Assembly (NCBI RefSeq): GCF_003966225.1
Contig: NZ_RXNU01000010.1
Coordinates: 62,001-126,000 of the forward strand
DNA: 64,000 bases
Direction of reading: 5' to 3'
Source of the DNA: Shewanella canadensis
GTDB taxonomy: Bacteria > Pseudomonadota > Gammaproteobacteria > Enterobacterales > Shewanellaceae
Position numbers and translations under genes: made by a program. Below the pieces are notes generated by a model. That model was not told where the DNA came from. It searched no databases and was given only the letters and a program-made list of their open reading frames with translations. Of the stretch, positions 15,781 through 24,946 are shown piece after piece (the first letter of the stretch is position 1; each line of letters starts with the position of its first letter).

Positions 15781-18063
15781 TTAGACCTTTTCGACCTTGA
15801 CACCTGTGGTGTGTAAGTTCATACCAACAACGGGCGCTGTGCTATCGGGCAACAGGTTTCCGCAATGCAACCCCTTGCCTGACGCTCTAATTAACTCTTT
15901 GTTTTTGGAACCAAATCCCATATAAGCAAATACCGTATCCTGACGGATCCCGGGAGTGACCATGGCATAACTGGTTTCACTACCGACACTGCTGGTCAGG
16001 CGAATCGCATCTCCATGGCTGATGCCCAGCCGTCCCGCCGTTAGCGGATGGATCCAGACAGCATTGTCGGCCATAAGGTTGGCAAGAATAGGCACATTGT
16101 GGGTCGCACCATTGGTATGCACGGCAACCTTACCCTGAATGAAATAGAGTTCATCGGCTCGCTTAAGCGGTGCGTCACGGTAGCGGATCACGCCACGTCC
16201 AGGCGCAAATGCCTCGACAGCCGCCGAGCTCAATTCAATTTTTCCGCTTGGCGTCTTGAATTTAAGCGCACTGGCATAAGTGCCATCATCATCGGGCGTT
16301 CTGGCATTGGCATAGGTGTCGGTGAACTTGGCCACCATAGAGGGTTCACGCAACATCAATGGCTTACCATAGCTGACATAGCCCTTCTCCTTGATGTGCC
16401 TCAATGCCTTGTCATCCCGGTTCATCTGAGCCAGTTGCAAGGTCTCCATGTTGGCCCATGGATAGAACTTACTTAAGCCAAGCGCATCGCCAACCTCCTT
16501 AAATATCTGCCAGGAAGGCTTAGTATTACCTATGGTTTCCACCACACGTTGACGCACATAATAGGCAGGATTCTTGCCCGATTTATCGGCTATCTCTTCA
16601 TCACGTTCCAGATAAGTCGATTCAGGCAGAATAAGATCCGCATAGGCCGCGGTCTCACTGATGTACACATCACAGACGGCAACAAATTCCATCTTCTTAA
16701 GCGCCGCCAGCACCTTAGCCCTGTCCGTCATGGTCTGCATCGGATTGGTACGGCTCATTACCCAGCCGCGCAGCTGATAGGGCTTTGCCTCCAGTGTCGC
16801 GGCGAGAATGCTCTGGTAAACCCCGCCATTTTTCCACACCATGGTGTACTGCTTATCCATCTGATCGATGCGCTTGGCCGTCGGTTTGGGCATGCCTTCC
16901 ACGCCAGGCTTGGCTAACTTAGGGGCAACGGTTTCACCGGCAAACTTGTTATAGGTCTTGGCCTTCTTGCCCAGATATAGCCCACCTTTACGCTCGATAT
17001 TGCCGATAAGTACGTTGGCGGCAAAAATCGCCCGGCGCATATCAAACTCTTCGGTGGTGAATGTCGCTCTGTGTCCGAAATCAACCACGGCATGAGGCGC
17101 TGCGGCTGCTAACTCATGGGCGATGCGGCGGATATCTTTCGCCTTCACATCGGTAATGCCCTCGGCCCACTCGGGCGTATAGGCTTTGACTTCGGCGGCA
17201 AATGCTTCGAAACCGACCACATAGCGTTCAACAAAGGCTTGGTCATACAGCTTGTCGGTGATCAGCACATGACACAGTGCCAGCGCCACCGCCACATCCG
17301 TTCCTGGGCGCACTGCGTGCCACTCATCGGCTTTATCGGCAACCACTGAGAAGCGGGGCTCGAAGACCACCAGCTTGGCACCTCTTTCTGATTGCGCCTT
17401 CATCATGCCACGGGTCTCAGACATGTTGATGCCTTCATAGATATTGTGACCGAAGTTAATGATGTATTCAGAGTTACCCAGATCTCGCTTCAGCTTAGTG
17501 CCAAACATAGACTTGGCGGCGATCACGTAGGCACCCGGGCAAAGCGAGCCATGGGTAAAGGTGTTCGGGCTGCCAAATGCCTTGGCCAGATGGAAGAAGT
17601 GACCGGAGAGCGAACCTTTCTTGGAAGAAAACGCCACAGCCTCGGGGCCATGTTCACGCTTGATCCGGTTAAGGTTAGTAGCCATCATCTTATAGGCTTC
17701 GTCCCAGCTAATCTCGGCCCACTTGCCTTCACCACGCTCACCGACACGTTTAAGTGGATTCACGATCCGTTGTGGGTCATAGAGCAGGCTATGGCCGGCA
17801 CCACCTCTGGCACACACCTTACCGCCAAAAGATTTCGCCTCCTTATTACCCGTAATAAAGACATTTTTGCCATCGACCACACGCGCAGAAATCGGGCAAC
17901 GGGTAGAGCACATCTCACAGATACTGGCGACCTCCTTGCCCACTGCTTTAAGTGGTTCCTTTTCCAATGCCGCTAAAGATCCCGGTAGCATAGTCGCCAG
18001 AGCGCACGTTGCGCCCCCTGCTCCTGCTCCTTTAATAAAATTCCGCCTATCGAGCTTAATCAT
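15781..18063 (-). CDS. psrA: Polysulfide/thiosulfate reductase molybdopterin subunit
   Basis: A 760-residue catalytic subunit. A Tat signal (DRRNFIKGAGAGG) opens the protein. The proximal [4Fe-4S] ligands are in CEMCSTRCP with a fourth cysteine in 'GGKVCARGGAG'. The likely molybdenum-ligating cysteine is in 'HGSLCPGAYV' (about residue 175). Molybdopterin-binding segments such as 'GHNIYEG' and 'HTNGATHN' follow. It reduces polysulfide or thiosulfate in the periplasm. ATG 18063 is preceded by GGAGGTAACC, and the frame extending to 18105 is rejected. PhsA is the alternative name. The substrate cannot be fixed from sequence. Confidence 0.93.
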   Translation of the reverse strand: MIKLDRRNFIKGAGAGGATCALATMLPGSLAALEKEPLKAVGKEVASICEMCSTRCPISARVVDGKNVFITGNKEAKSFGGKVCARGGAGHSLLYDPQRIVNPLKRVGERGEGKWAEISWDEAYKMMATNLNRIKREHGPEAVAFSSKKGSLSGHFFHLAKAFGSPNTFTHGSLCPGAYVIAAKSMFGTKLKRDLGNSEYIINFGHNIYEGINMSETRGMMKAQSERGAKLVVFEPRFSVVADKADEWHAVRPGTDVAVALALCHVLITDKLYDQAFVERYVVGFEAFAAEVKAYTPEWAEGITDVKAKDIRRIAHELAAAAPHAVVDFGHRATFTTEEFDMRRAIFAANVLIGNIERKGGLYLGKKAKTYNKFAGETVAPKLAKPGVEGMPKPTAKRIDQMDKQYTMVWKNGGVYQSILAATLEAKPYQLRGWVMSRTNPMQTMTDRAKVLAALKKMEFVAVCDVYISETAAYADLILPESTYLERDEEIADKSGKNPAYYVRQRVVETIGNTKPSWQIFKEVGDALGLSKFYPWANMETLQLAQMNRDDKALRHIKEKGYVSYGKPLMLREPSMVAKFTDTYANARTPDDDGTYASALKFKTPSGKIELSSAAVEAFAPGRGVIRYRDAPLKRADELYFIQGKVAVHTNGATHNVPILANLMADNAVWIHPLTAGRLGISHGDAIRLTSSVGSETSYAMVTPGIRQDTVFAYMGFGSKNKELIRASGKGLHCGNLLPDSTAPVVGMNLHTTGVKVEKV

Positions 18064-18416
18064 GGTTACCTCCATCAACTTCCAGTGGAAGATGAAATCA
18101 CTCACTGTTTAACACTGTTATTAGTTTGATGCCCCTAATGCTGGCCTGACGCGCCGACTCAGAAGCTTAGGACTATTGTTATCCCTTACAAAATTAAGGG
18201 GTATTGTGGTAAACCACATAGGCAAGGTGAGTGTGATCTGGTGCAATGAAATCTCAATTTTACAAAATAGAAATGTGATATTTATCTAATGTACGGTTCA
18301 AACTGAACAGAAATAGAGCAGAAAATGTGAGGGGGGATGAAATGGTTAGTTCAAATAATGTGTCTATTCTTAAGTGTTGAACAATAAATACACAAGAAGA
18401 CGGTAATCACAGCCTT
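18064..18416. promoter_or_regulatory. Divergent promoter region of psrABC and the radical SAM cassette
   Basis: About 350 bases control both operons. A partial CRP-type site (TGTGA-N6-TCTAA, 18274-18289) and an ATCTCAAT octamer (18251-18258), one base from the half-site seen at ttrS/ttrR, are present. Both are weak. No strong -35/-10 pair was identified with confidence. Confidence 0.3.
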
Positions 18417-19877
18417 ATGAAGACAAAAGAGCGGCCCTACCTCTATTACGACACTTGCATATCGTTATGCTCGACCTGTCTGGAACGCGTCGATGGCAAG
18501 ATAGTGTTTGCCGATGGGGCTGTGTGGATGCTGAAAAATTGTCCTGAACATGGTTTCGAACAGGTGATGCTCGCCGACGACATCGAATACTATCGCCGTA
18601 GTCGGGAAATATTCCTGAAAACTCCCGAGCAATGTCGCAGCTATAACACTAAGACCCGATGGGGCTGCCCTTATGACTGTGGGATCTGTCCCGATCACGA
18701 ACAACACGGCTGCACCGTGCTCGTTGAGGTCACCGATCACTGTAATCTTCGCTGCCCAACCTGTTATGCCAACAGCTCTCCCGAGCGACAGACCCATAGA
18801 GGTATGGAGCAGATAAAGGCCATGCTGGATCTCGCCGTTAAAAATGAAGGTGAGCCCAATATCGTTCAGATATCGGGGGGTGAGCCCACCCTACACCCGA
18901 ACTTTTTTGCCATTCTCGATGAGGCCAAGAAACGACCGATAAAACACCTGCTGGTGAATACTAACGGCCTGAAACTGGCCCAAAGCGAAGCGTTCGTGGA
19001 ACGACTCGCCAATTATGCACCGGGCATAGAGGTCTACCTGCAGTTCGACTCTCTGGAGAATGACGCGCTGGAGATCATGCGAGCCTCGCCGCTGAAGCGC
19101 ATCCACCAAAAGGCGCTCGAACACCTCAACAGATACCATGTCGCAACGACCTTAGTGGTCACCGTCAGGCGCGGCGTAAACGACCATCAACTCGGCGATA
19201 TTATCGAGTTTGCCAAGCTTCAGAATTGCGTTCGCGGCATCACCTTTCAACCTGTGCAGGTGGCGGGTAGACTGGAGAGATATGACCAAGGTTATCAGGC
19301 AGCGAGAGACAGGCTAACCCTCACCGAAGTGCGCCGTAACATACTGCAACAGAACTCGACCTTCGCACCGGAGGATATCATCCCAGTGCCCTGTCACGCC
19401 GACAGTATAGCCATGGCCTACGCACTTAAGCTCGATGGCCAATTCACTCCCCTCACAGGGCTTATCGACCCGAAAACATTAATCGAAGGCGGCACTAACA
19501 CCATCAGTTACGAGCGCGACAGCCTGATAAAAAACAAGATATTCGAGCTCTTCTCCACTCACCACTCTCCCGAAAGTCAGCCTCGAGCCCTTGCAGGCCT
19601 ACTGACCTCAGGCAGCAGAGAGAGCGACTGGAACACCTTGGGTTATGAGAATGTGTTTAGGGTAGTGATCATGGAGTTTATCGATGCCTACTCCTTCGAT
19701 CTCAGAAGCATTCGCAAAAGCTGTGTTCATATCGTGCATCCCGATGCCAAACGCGTTATCCCCTTCGATACCTTCAATATGCTCTATCGCGATGATCTGG
19801 AAGAGAGAGTCTTAAACCCTATCCGAGCTAAGCGCCCTAAGATGAAGGGTAGCGTCTCTCAGTATTTTGAGCCTTAA
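18417..19877 (+). CDS. Radical SAM enzyme, COG1964/MJ0619-like
   Basis: A 486-residue protein. An N-terminal cysteine-rich module (CSTCLERV, 'CPEHG', 'WGCPYDCGICPDHEQHGC') precedes the radical SAM core, whose cluster motif is CNLRCPTC (about residues 109-116), followed by 'QISGGEPTLHPNF' (SAM-binding GGE) and 'VYLQFDSL'. This layout is that of the COG1964 group, which includes archaeal MJ0619-type methylases and tetraether synthase-like enzymes, all thought to act at unactivated carbons. The substrate here is unknown. It is first in a tight three-gene cassette with a DUF547 protein and a methyltransferase. Confidence 0.85.
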   Translation: MKTKERPYLYYDTCISLCSTCLERVDGKIVFADGAVWMLKNCPEHGFEQVMLADDIEYYRRSREIFLKTPEQCRSYNTKTRWGCPYDCGICPDHEQHGCTVLVEVTDHCNLRCPTCYANSSPERQTHRGMEQIKAMLDLAVKNEGEPNIVQISGGEPTLHPNFFAILDEAKKRPIKHLLVNTNGLKLAQSEAFVERLANYAPGIEVYLQFDSLENDALEIMRASPLKRIHQKALEHLNRYHVATTLVVTVRRGVNDHQLGDIIEFAKLQNCVRGITFQPVQVAGRLERYDQGYQAARDRLTLTEVRRNILQQNSTFAPEDIIPVPCHADSIAMAYALKLDGQFTPLTGLIDPKTLIEGGTNTISYERDSLIKNKIFELFSTHHSPESQPRALAGLLTSGSRESDWNTLGYENVFRVVIMEFIDAYSFDLRSIRKSCVHIVHPDAKRVIPFDTFNMLYRDDLEERVLNPIRAKRPKMKGSVSQYFEP

Positions 19878-19893
19878 GAGGAAACCAAAATAG

Positions 19894-20850
19894 ATGACCT
19901 TCAGCATAGGTAAATTGATATTTTCAATCCTGTTACTTAGCGGTTTTACCGTCGGGCTATGGTTTTGGAATACTCAGGCAAAGATAGAGCATATCGATGC
20001 GCCTCTGCCAGAGAGCTTCCCCGCTCAGGGGTTCTCTCATCATAGCTTTGAGCTGCTGCTAAAACGCTTCGTCGATAAACGAGGCGATATCGATTATGAG
20101 GCATGGAAGAAAACCCCCAATGCCCATTATGAACTTAAGCAGTATCTTGCTGCTGTCGCTAAATTCAGCCCTGAAAGTACTCCCGATCGCTTTGCCAGCG
20201 AGCAAGATGCCCTCGCCTATTGGATCTACAGCTATAACGCCCTGGTGATCCACAGTATCTTAGAGAATTGGCCGCTAAAATCCGTTACCGATATCAAGGC
20301 TCCACTGGAGGTGATTAAAGGCTTAGGTTTTTTCTATAAACAGCAATTCATCATAGGGGGAAAGGCATACAATCTATATAATCTCGAGCAGCAGAAGATG
20401 GTGCACGCCAAGGCCGATCCCAGGCTGCATTTCGTGCTCAATTGCGGCAGCGCTTCCTGCCCTCCCATGCGCCCCGAGTTGCCCGTTGGTGTAGAGCTCG
20501 AACCTTTTCTGCAACAAGCCGCCATTGAGTTTATCAATGACCCAGACAATGTTCGTATCAAGGATAAAGGCCAAGCTCTCGAACTATCCAAGATTTTCAG
20601 CTGGTATATCGACGACTTTGCTGCCGTTTCTCCTCTGAGTCTGGCGGCAAGGGCAGACAAGAAGCTGCCCACACCGAGTAAAGAGCGAGCCCTGATAAGT
20701 TACATTCAACAGTTTACCGATACGCGGCTTAATGAACAGATTGAACGGGCCAGCAACCAGCCGCTTGAATATATCGAATATGACTGGAGCCTCAACACCA
20801 GCCAGGGTGAGGATTCACCTCACACCGAACGAGAAGAGATTAGCAGATGA
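19894..20850 (+). CDS. DUF547 protein with N-terminal membrane anchor
   Basis: A 318-residue protein. One hydrophobic segment (residues 7-25) serves as signal or anchor. The DUF547 domain spans about 60-250, seen in 'DIDYEAWKK', 'EQDALAYWIYSYNALVIHSIL', 'LHFVLNCGSASCPPM' and 'LSKIFSWYIDDF'. DUF547 has no established activity; its Cys/His-rich core suggests an enzyme or metal site. It starts 16 bases after the radical SAM gene with GAGGAAA, and its stop overlaps the methyltransferase start (ATGA). It is thus translated with its neighbours while probably facing the periplasm. Confidence 0.82.
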   Translation: MTFSIGKLIFSILLLSGFTVGLWFWNTQAKIEHIDAPLPESFPAQGFSHHSFELLLKRFVDKRGDIDYEAWKKTPNAHYELKQYLAAVAKFSPESTPDRFASEQDALAYWIYSYNALVIHSILENWPLKSVTDIKAPLEVIKGLGFFYKQQFIIGGKAYNLYNLEQQKMVHAKADPRLHFVLNCGSASCPPMRPELPVGVELEPFLQQAAIEFINDPDNVRIKDKGQALELSKIFSWYIDDFAAVSPLSLAARADKKLPTPSKERALISYIQQFTDTRLNEQIERASNQPLEYIEYDWSLNTSQGEDSPHTEREEISR

Positions 20851-21617
20851 ACTGCTGCACGGATCTTTATCGGCACCCATTGACCCACCACCTGCTGGGC
20901 GATAGCTTTCATCCCGGCGGCCTTGGGACCACGCGCTCACTCGCGGCTCAGTGTCTGGTTAATCGCACCAGTAAGGTGCTCGATATCGCCACAGGCAGAG
21001 CCACATCCGCGGCCTTCTTAGTCAAACAGTATGGTGCTCAGGTCCTGGGTCTGGACTTAGGCATGGATAATCTTCAAACGGCAAAACAGACCCATCGCTC
21101 GCTCACAAAACTTAACCTCATCAGCGGCGATGCCATGCAGTTGCCATTTCGGGATAACAGTCTGGATGTGGTGTTTTGCGAATGCGCCCTCTGCACCTTC
21201 GATAATCGCGACGCAGCGATGCATGAGATCTACCGCGTGCTCAAACCCGGCGGTTTTATCGCGATATCTGACATATTCCTCAATCAAACTTTGCCTGGCA
21301 AACTGGAAACGACACTCAATCGCTGGCTCTGTGTTGCCGGGGCACTGAGCCATGAAGCCAGCATTCAAAAAGCCGAGCAAGCAGGCTTTAGTCAACTACG
21401 CTTCGAAGATAGATCGGCAAGCATTTTGGCCAGCATAGACTCGATTAAACATAAAGTTAACGCTCTGCAACGGCTACCAGAAAAGGCTCTGGGATTAACC
21501 GGTACATTACCGATGGACTCGCTAAAAGATGGCAATATTCAAGACGCTTTGATACAGCTAGCTGAATTTATCGAACAAGGGGGAGCGGGTTATTACACGA
21601 TATCGGCAAGGAAATAG
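20847..21617 (+). CDS. Class I SAM-dependent methyltransferase (TrsM/DVU_1556-like)
   Basis: A 256-residue methyltransferase. SAM motif I is 'VLDIATGRATSAAFL', with 'VLGLDLGMDN' as the acidic loop, 'ISGDAMQLPFRDNSLDVVF' as motif II and 'EIYRVLKPGGFIAISDIF' as the post-II region. The N-terminus (HHLLGDSFHPGGLGTTRS) is unlike UbiE and recalls methyltransferases found with radical SAM genes in Desulfovibrio (the DVU_1556 type, from memory). Cysteines at MNCC and in 'CECALCTF' are notable. The ATG overlaps the DUF547 stop. Substrate unknown. Confidence 0.82.
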   Translation: MNCCTDLYRHPLTHHLLGDSFHPGGLGTTRSLAAQCLVNRTSKVLDIATGRATSAAFLVKQYGAQVLGLDLGMDNLQTAKQTHRSLTKLNLISGDAMQLPFRDNSLDVVFCECALCTFDNRDAAMHEIYRVLKPGGFIAISDIFLNQTLPGKLETTLNRWLCVAGALSHEASIQKAEQAGFSQLRFEDRSASILASIDSIKHKVNALQRLPEKALGLTGTLPMDSLKDGNIQDALIQLAEFIEQGGAGYYTISARK

Positions 21618-21719
21618 CCAAGGCATGACCAGGAAGAAATAGTTCAAGGTGAATAGCCGGAATCATGTCTGACTCCGGCAATAAATTAAGCTTACTCTTA
21701 ATCCCTATCGGTATAAGAG

Positions 21720-22058
21720 TTATTTTCTGGCATTGAATAGAGGGCTATCGCCTTTATCCTCTTCGGACCAGAAGTTGATATTGAACTGCGCATCATCGGA
21801 CAGCTCGATACGGTGCCAATATTGAGGCGGACTGGTAGCAAAATTCCCGGCTTGAATAACCACTTTAGCTTCGTGTTCCTGAGCATGCTCATCGGCAAAG
21901 CCAAAATAGGTCACCACTCCCTCCATGACACACAGCTGACCAAATACCCCTTCGGCGGTATTGTGATGGGACAGCAATGCCGCTGGTACATTGGCCTTGG
22001 TAAAAAATGGTGTAGAACGCTGTATGGTCCAATTGGCCGGTATACGTAAATGACTCAT
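21720..22058 (-). CDS. yeaR: YeaR-like DUF1971 cupin protein
   Basis: A 112-residue single-domain cupin. The order 'IPANWTIQRSTPFFTKANVPA', 'VMEGVVTYFGFADEHA', 'GNFATSPPQYWHRIE' and 'FNINFW' aligns by eye with E. coli YeaR. YeaR is induced by nitrate and nitric oxide, and its biochemical role is unresolved (some relatives are annotated as tellurite-resistance TehB-like domains). It lies 77 bases downstream of norW on the same strand with its own GAGAGG, so it is probably the third gene of the NO operon. Confidence 0.85.
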   Translation of the reverse strand: MSHLRIPANWTIQRSTPFFTKANVPAALLSHHNTAEGVFGQLCVMEGVVTYFGFADEHAQEHEAKVVIQAGNFATSPPQYWHRIELSDDAQFNINFWSEEDKGDSPLFNARK

Positions 22059-22135
22059 AGTAACCTCTCTGTAATCTTTCTTAAAACGAATGGTAAATTC
22101 TCTTCAATAGTCTAGAAAAAAATATATTCAGTGTG

Positions 22136-23281
22136 TTAAATCGTAGCCGGAAGCTCACGCAACAGAGAAAATGCCTGCTTCATATGTCCGCCGGTAACGA
22201 CGAAACCAATCAGCTTTTTCTCCTCATCGAAGGCTCTTGCTGTCATCCCCTCACTGTTTGCATCCATCTGCCAGTTGGCGTCGGTGCGGCTCGTGTTGCC
22301 ACTTAACTGTATAGGCAGACGTGGCGTCTTCACCTTGACCATCATAGGCGGCAATGCCACATCGCTGGCCTGACCGAGTAAGGTTTTAGCCAGGGCATTG
22401 GCGCTCATCAATATCGGCTGCAGAAATGGCAGCAGATGCCCCTCTATTTCGGCGCAGTCCCCGAGAGCAAAAATATCAGCAGTAGAGGTTCGGAGCTGAC
22501 GATCCACCACTATGCCGCGATTGGTTTTAAGATCGGTCTCAACCGCCAGCTGAATATTGGGTTTCAGGCCCGCCGCACATACCACTGCATCGACACTGTA
22601 CTCTTGCCCGTTTCTCAGCGTTACTGAGATAGCATCTCCGGCTTGCTGCAACCGCTCGACTTGAGTCCCCAGCGCTATCTTCACCCCTTGATTGCCCAAC
22701 GACTGAAACAGTTGCGAAGAGATAAAGTCGGGTAGCAGGCCCGGAAGCAGTGCCTCGGCCCTGTCGGTTAATATCACATCTCTATTGGCGCTTGCCAGAT
22801 CCATCGCGATCTCGGTGCCGATAAGGCCCGCACCGATCACCAACACAGATTTCGCATTCGCAAGCTCAGCCTGAGCACCCCGATACTCTTCCAGGCCATT
22901 AAGCGTGATGATACGACCTGCCGCATCGCCATCGATAGGAGGCACGAAGGCCTTGGCCCCCGTCGCCAGCACCAGCTGGCCGTAGGCGATAGTCTCGCCA
23001 TTGCAGCGTAACGTCTTTTGCGCCGCATCTATGCTCTCGACCCGGCGATGACGCAACAAGGTGATATCATGGATCTTGGCAAACTCATCGGCGCTCATCT
23101 TGATCAGATCCTGTGCCATCTGTCCCTTAGTGAACACATGACTCAGATCCGGTTTGGCATAGTCATCACCACTATCGGCGGTGATCACGGTAATAGCCTG
23201 TTGGCTATCTTGCCTGCGTATCGTCTTCACCAACTGATAGGAGGCGAAACCGCTGCCTATGATAACGATGGGCTGATTCAT
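22136..23281 (-). CDS. norW: NADH:flavorubredoxin reductase
   Basis: A 381-residue pyridine-nucleotide-disulfide-type FAD reductase. The FAD Rossmann motif is 'IIGSGFASYQLVK' at the N-terminus, the NAD Rossmann motif 'VIGAGLIGTEIAMDLA' near residue 145, and the FAD-pyrophosphate motif 'IFALGDCAEIEG' near 265. It transfers electrons from NADH to the rubredoxin domain of NorV. Its ATG overlaps the norV stop by four bases, so the two are translationally coupled. Confidence 0.93.
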   Translation of the reverse strand: MNQPIVIIGSGFASYQLVKTIRRQDSQQAITVITADSGDDYAKPDLSHVFTKGQMAQDLIKMSADEFAKIHDITLLRHRRVESIDAAQKTLRCNGETIAYGQLVLATGAKAFVPPIDGDAAGRIITLNGLEEYRGAQAELANAKSVLVIGAGLIGTEIAMDLASANRDVILTDRAEALLPGLLPDFISSQLFQSLGNQGVKIALGTQVERLQQAGDAISVTLRNGQEYSVDAVVCAAGLKPNIQLAVETDLKTNRGIVVDRQLRTSTADIFALGDCAEIEGHLLPFLQPILMSANALAKTLLGQASDVALPPMMVKVKTPRLPIQLSGNTSRTDANWQMDANSEGMTARAFDEEKKLIGFVVTGGHMKQAFSLLRELPATI

Positions 23282-24774
23282 GCCGCGGCCTCTTTGGCAA
23301 TAGGGTCAAACACTCCCTTACCTAAGCTGCAGTCCGGGCAGAGGAAGGTCTCCGGCACGTCGCTCCACTCGGTTCCCGGGGCGACATCTTGATTAGGCTC
23401 ACCCAGCGCAGGATCGTAAACCCACTGACAAACGCTGCACAACATGCTTTGTCCCGCGGCCGTCTCGACACGGGTTGATGTCACTTGGGCATTCACGGCA
23501 GGCTCTGATGCCTCAGTTTCATTCAAAAGGGGCTCGTTGACGGGGGTTGCCTGCTTAGGCTCGATGTTCTCCAGCGGGTGCAACGCCCACTTACGCGCCA
23601 CCTCTTTACCGTGCTCACGACACTCCAGCAGCGCCTTTCCATCCGGCCTCCACTTTGTCTTTAGCCCTAACAGGGTCTCAAATCCGGCATCGGTCAGACG
23701 TGTATGGATACGGTCTACCGCACCACCGTTCCAACCGAAACTGCCGAAGGCACCGGCCTTCTTGTTCTTAAAACGCAGCCCGGTGATCTCCTCCAGCATG
23801 CCGGCCACTTTTGGCATCATGACATTATTCATGGTCGATGAGCCCACAAGCACGCCCTTAGAGCGGAACAGGTTAGACAAGATCTCATTCTTATCGTGAC
23901 GGGAGACGTTAAAGATCTTCACCGCAACCTTAGGGTCGACATCATGGATCCCCTGAGCGATGGCGTCCGCCATCATGCGGGTATTATTAGACATGGAATC
24001 GTAGAAGATGGTGATGCGATCTTCTTGGTACTCGTCGGCCCACTCCAGGTATTTATGAATAATTTGCGTCGGATCCTCGCGCCATACCACGCCGTGGGCG
24101 GTAGCAATCATATCGACTGGCAGGTTGAAGCTTAATACTTCATGGATCTTGGCGGTCACTAACGGGCTGAAGGGGGTGAGAATGTTGGCGTAATAGCGCA
24201 GACATTGATCCATTAGCTCAGTCTGATCGACCTCATCGTTAAACAGGCGCTCGTCACAGTAATGTTGACCAAAGGCATCGTTACTGAACAACACGGCATC
24301 GCCGGTCATATAGGTCATCATGCTATCGGGCCAATGCAGCATAGGCGTCTCGATAAAGATCAGTTGCTTACCGTTACCAAGATCTAAGCTATCGCCGGTT
24401 TTTACGATATGGAAGTTCCACTCGGGGTGGTGGTGATGGCCGGTGATAGAGTCGATGGCATTTTCGGTACAGTAGATTGGGGTACCAGGGATTTTTGCCA
24501 ACAGTACCGCTAAGGCACCGGCGTGATCTTCTTCGGCGTGATTAATGACGATGTAATCGATCTGCTTCAGATCGATCTCCATCTCTAATTTTTGCACGAA
24601 CTCATGGCTGAACTTATGATCGACGGTATCGATCAACACCGTTTTCTCTTCTTGGATCAGATAACTGTTATAACTGGTCCCTTTTTCAGTTTTATATTCA
24701 GTGCCGTGAAAATCACGTACCTCCCAATCACGTTGCCCGACCCACTGGATATTGTTCTTGACATGAATAGCCAT
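23278..24774 (-). CDS. norV: Anaerobic nitric oxide reductase flavorubredoxin
   Basis: A 498-residue cytoplasmic enzyme that reduces NO to N2O without oxygen. Residues 1-250 form the metallo-beta-lactamase-like diiron domain (HAEEDHAG near 80, with later ligands 'THWP'-type replaced by 'LHWPDSMMTY' and 'AHGVVW'). Residues 255-400 are the flavodoxin domain ('FYDSMSNNTRMMADAIAQG'). The C-terminal rubredoxin has CSVC and CPDC pairs. It is first in norVW-yeaR, behind a sigma-54-type promoter and three NorR-type sites. Confidence 0.96.
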   Translation of the reverse strand: MAIHVKNNIQWVGQRDWEVRDFHGTEYKTEKGTSYNSYLIQEEKTVLIDTVDHKFSHEFVQKLEMEIDLKQIDYIVINHAEEDHAGALAVLLAKIPGTPIYCTENAIDSITGHHHHPEWNFHIVKTGDSLDLGNGKQLIFIETPMLHWPDSMMTYMTGDAVLFSNDAFGQHYCDERLFNDEVDQTELMDQCLRYYANILTPFSPLVTAKIHEVLSFNLPVDMIATAHGVVWREDPTQIIHKYLEWADEYQEDRITIFYDSMSNNTRMMADAIAQGIHDVDPKVAVKIFNVSRHDKNEILSNLFRSKGVLVGSSTMNNVMMPKVAGMLEEITGLRFKNKKAGAFGSFGWNGGAVDRIHTRLTDAGFETLLGLKTKWRPDGKALLECREHGKEVARKWALHPLENIEPKQATPVNEPLLNETEASEPAVNAQVTSTRVETAAGQSMLCSVCQWVYDPALGEPNQDVAPGTEWSDVPETFLCPDCSLGKGVFDPIAKEAAA

Positions 24775-24821
24775 GATTAAACCTCAAAAAATACTAAAAT
24801 TAATAAACTTGGTTATCCTAT

Positions 24822-24838
24822 AGCACAAGGCGGGCCAA
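24822..24838 (-). promoter_or_regulatory. Sigma-54 (RpoN) promoter of norV
   Basis: The minus strand reads TTGGCCCGCCTTGTGCT. The invariant GG and GC are separated by ten bases, as required for -24/-12 promoters. Only two positions differ from TGGCACG-N4-TTGCT. Transcription would start about 35-40 bases before the norV ATG. Confidence 0.85.
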
Positions 24839-24892
24839 GTTTTTAAGTGACTATATTTATGGGGTTTTGTTAAATAACAGTCAAATGCAACT

Positions 24893-24946
24893 GTCATAAA
24901 GACAGTGACAAAGATTGTGATAATGACAGTAGGTAGTCATATTGAC
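24893..24946 (-). promoter_or_regulatory. Three NorR-type enhancer sites
   Basis: GTCATAAAGAC (24893-24903), GTGATAATGAC (24917-24927) and GTCATATTGAC (24936-24946) each fit the GT-N7-AC core recognised by NorR. They lie 55-125 bases upstream of the sigma-54 promoter, as for E. coli norVW, where three NorR sites are also used. Confidence 0.85.

Noticed and set aside
17392..17976. 194-codon plus-strand frame inside psrA
   Set aside because: Shadow of the psrA coding strand. psrA carries all expected cofactor motifs across this stretch.
18274..18289. CRP site upstream of psrA
   Set aside because: Only one half-site is good (TGTGA with TCTAA). Kept as a weak note in the promoter entry, not as a separate site.
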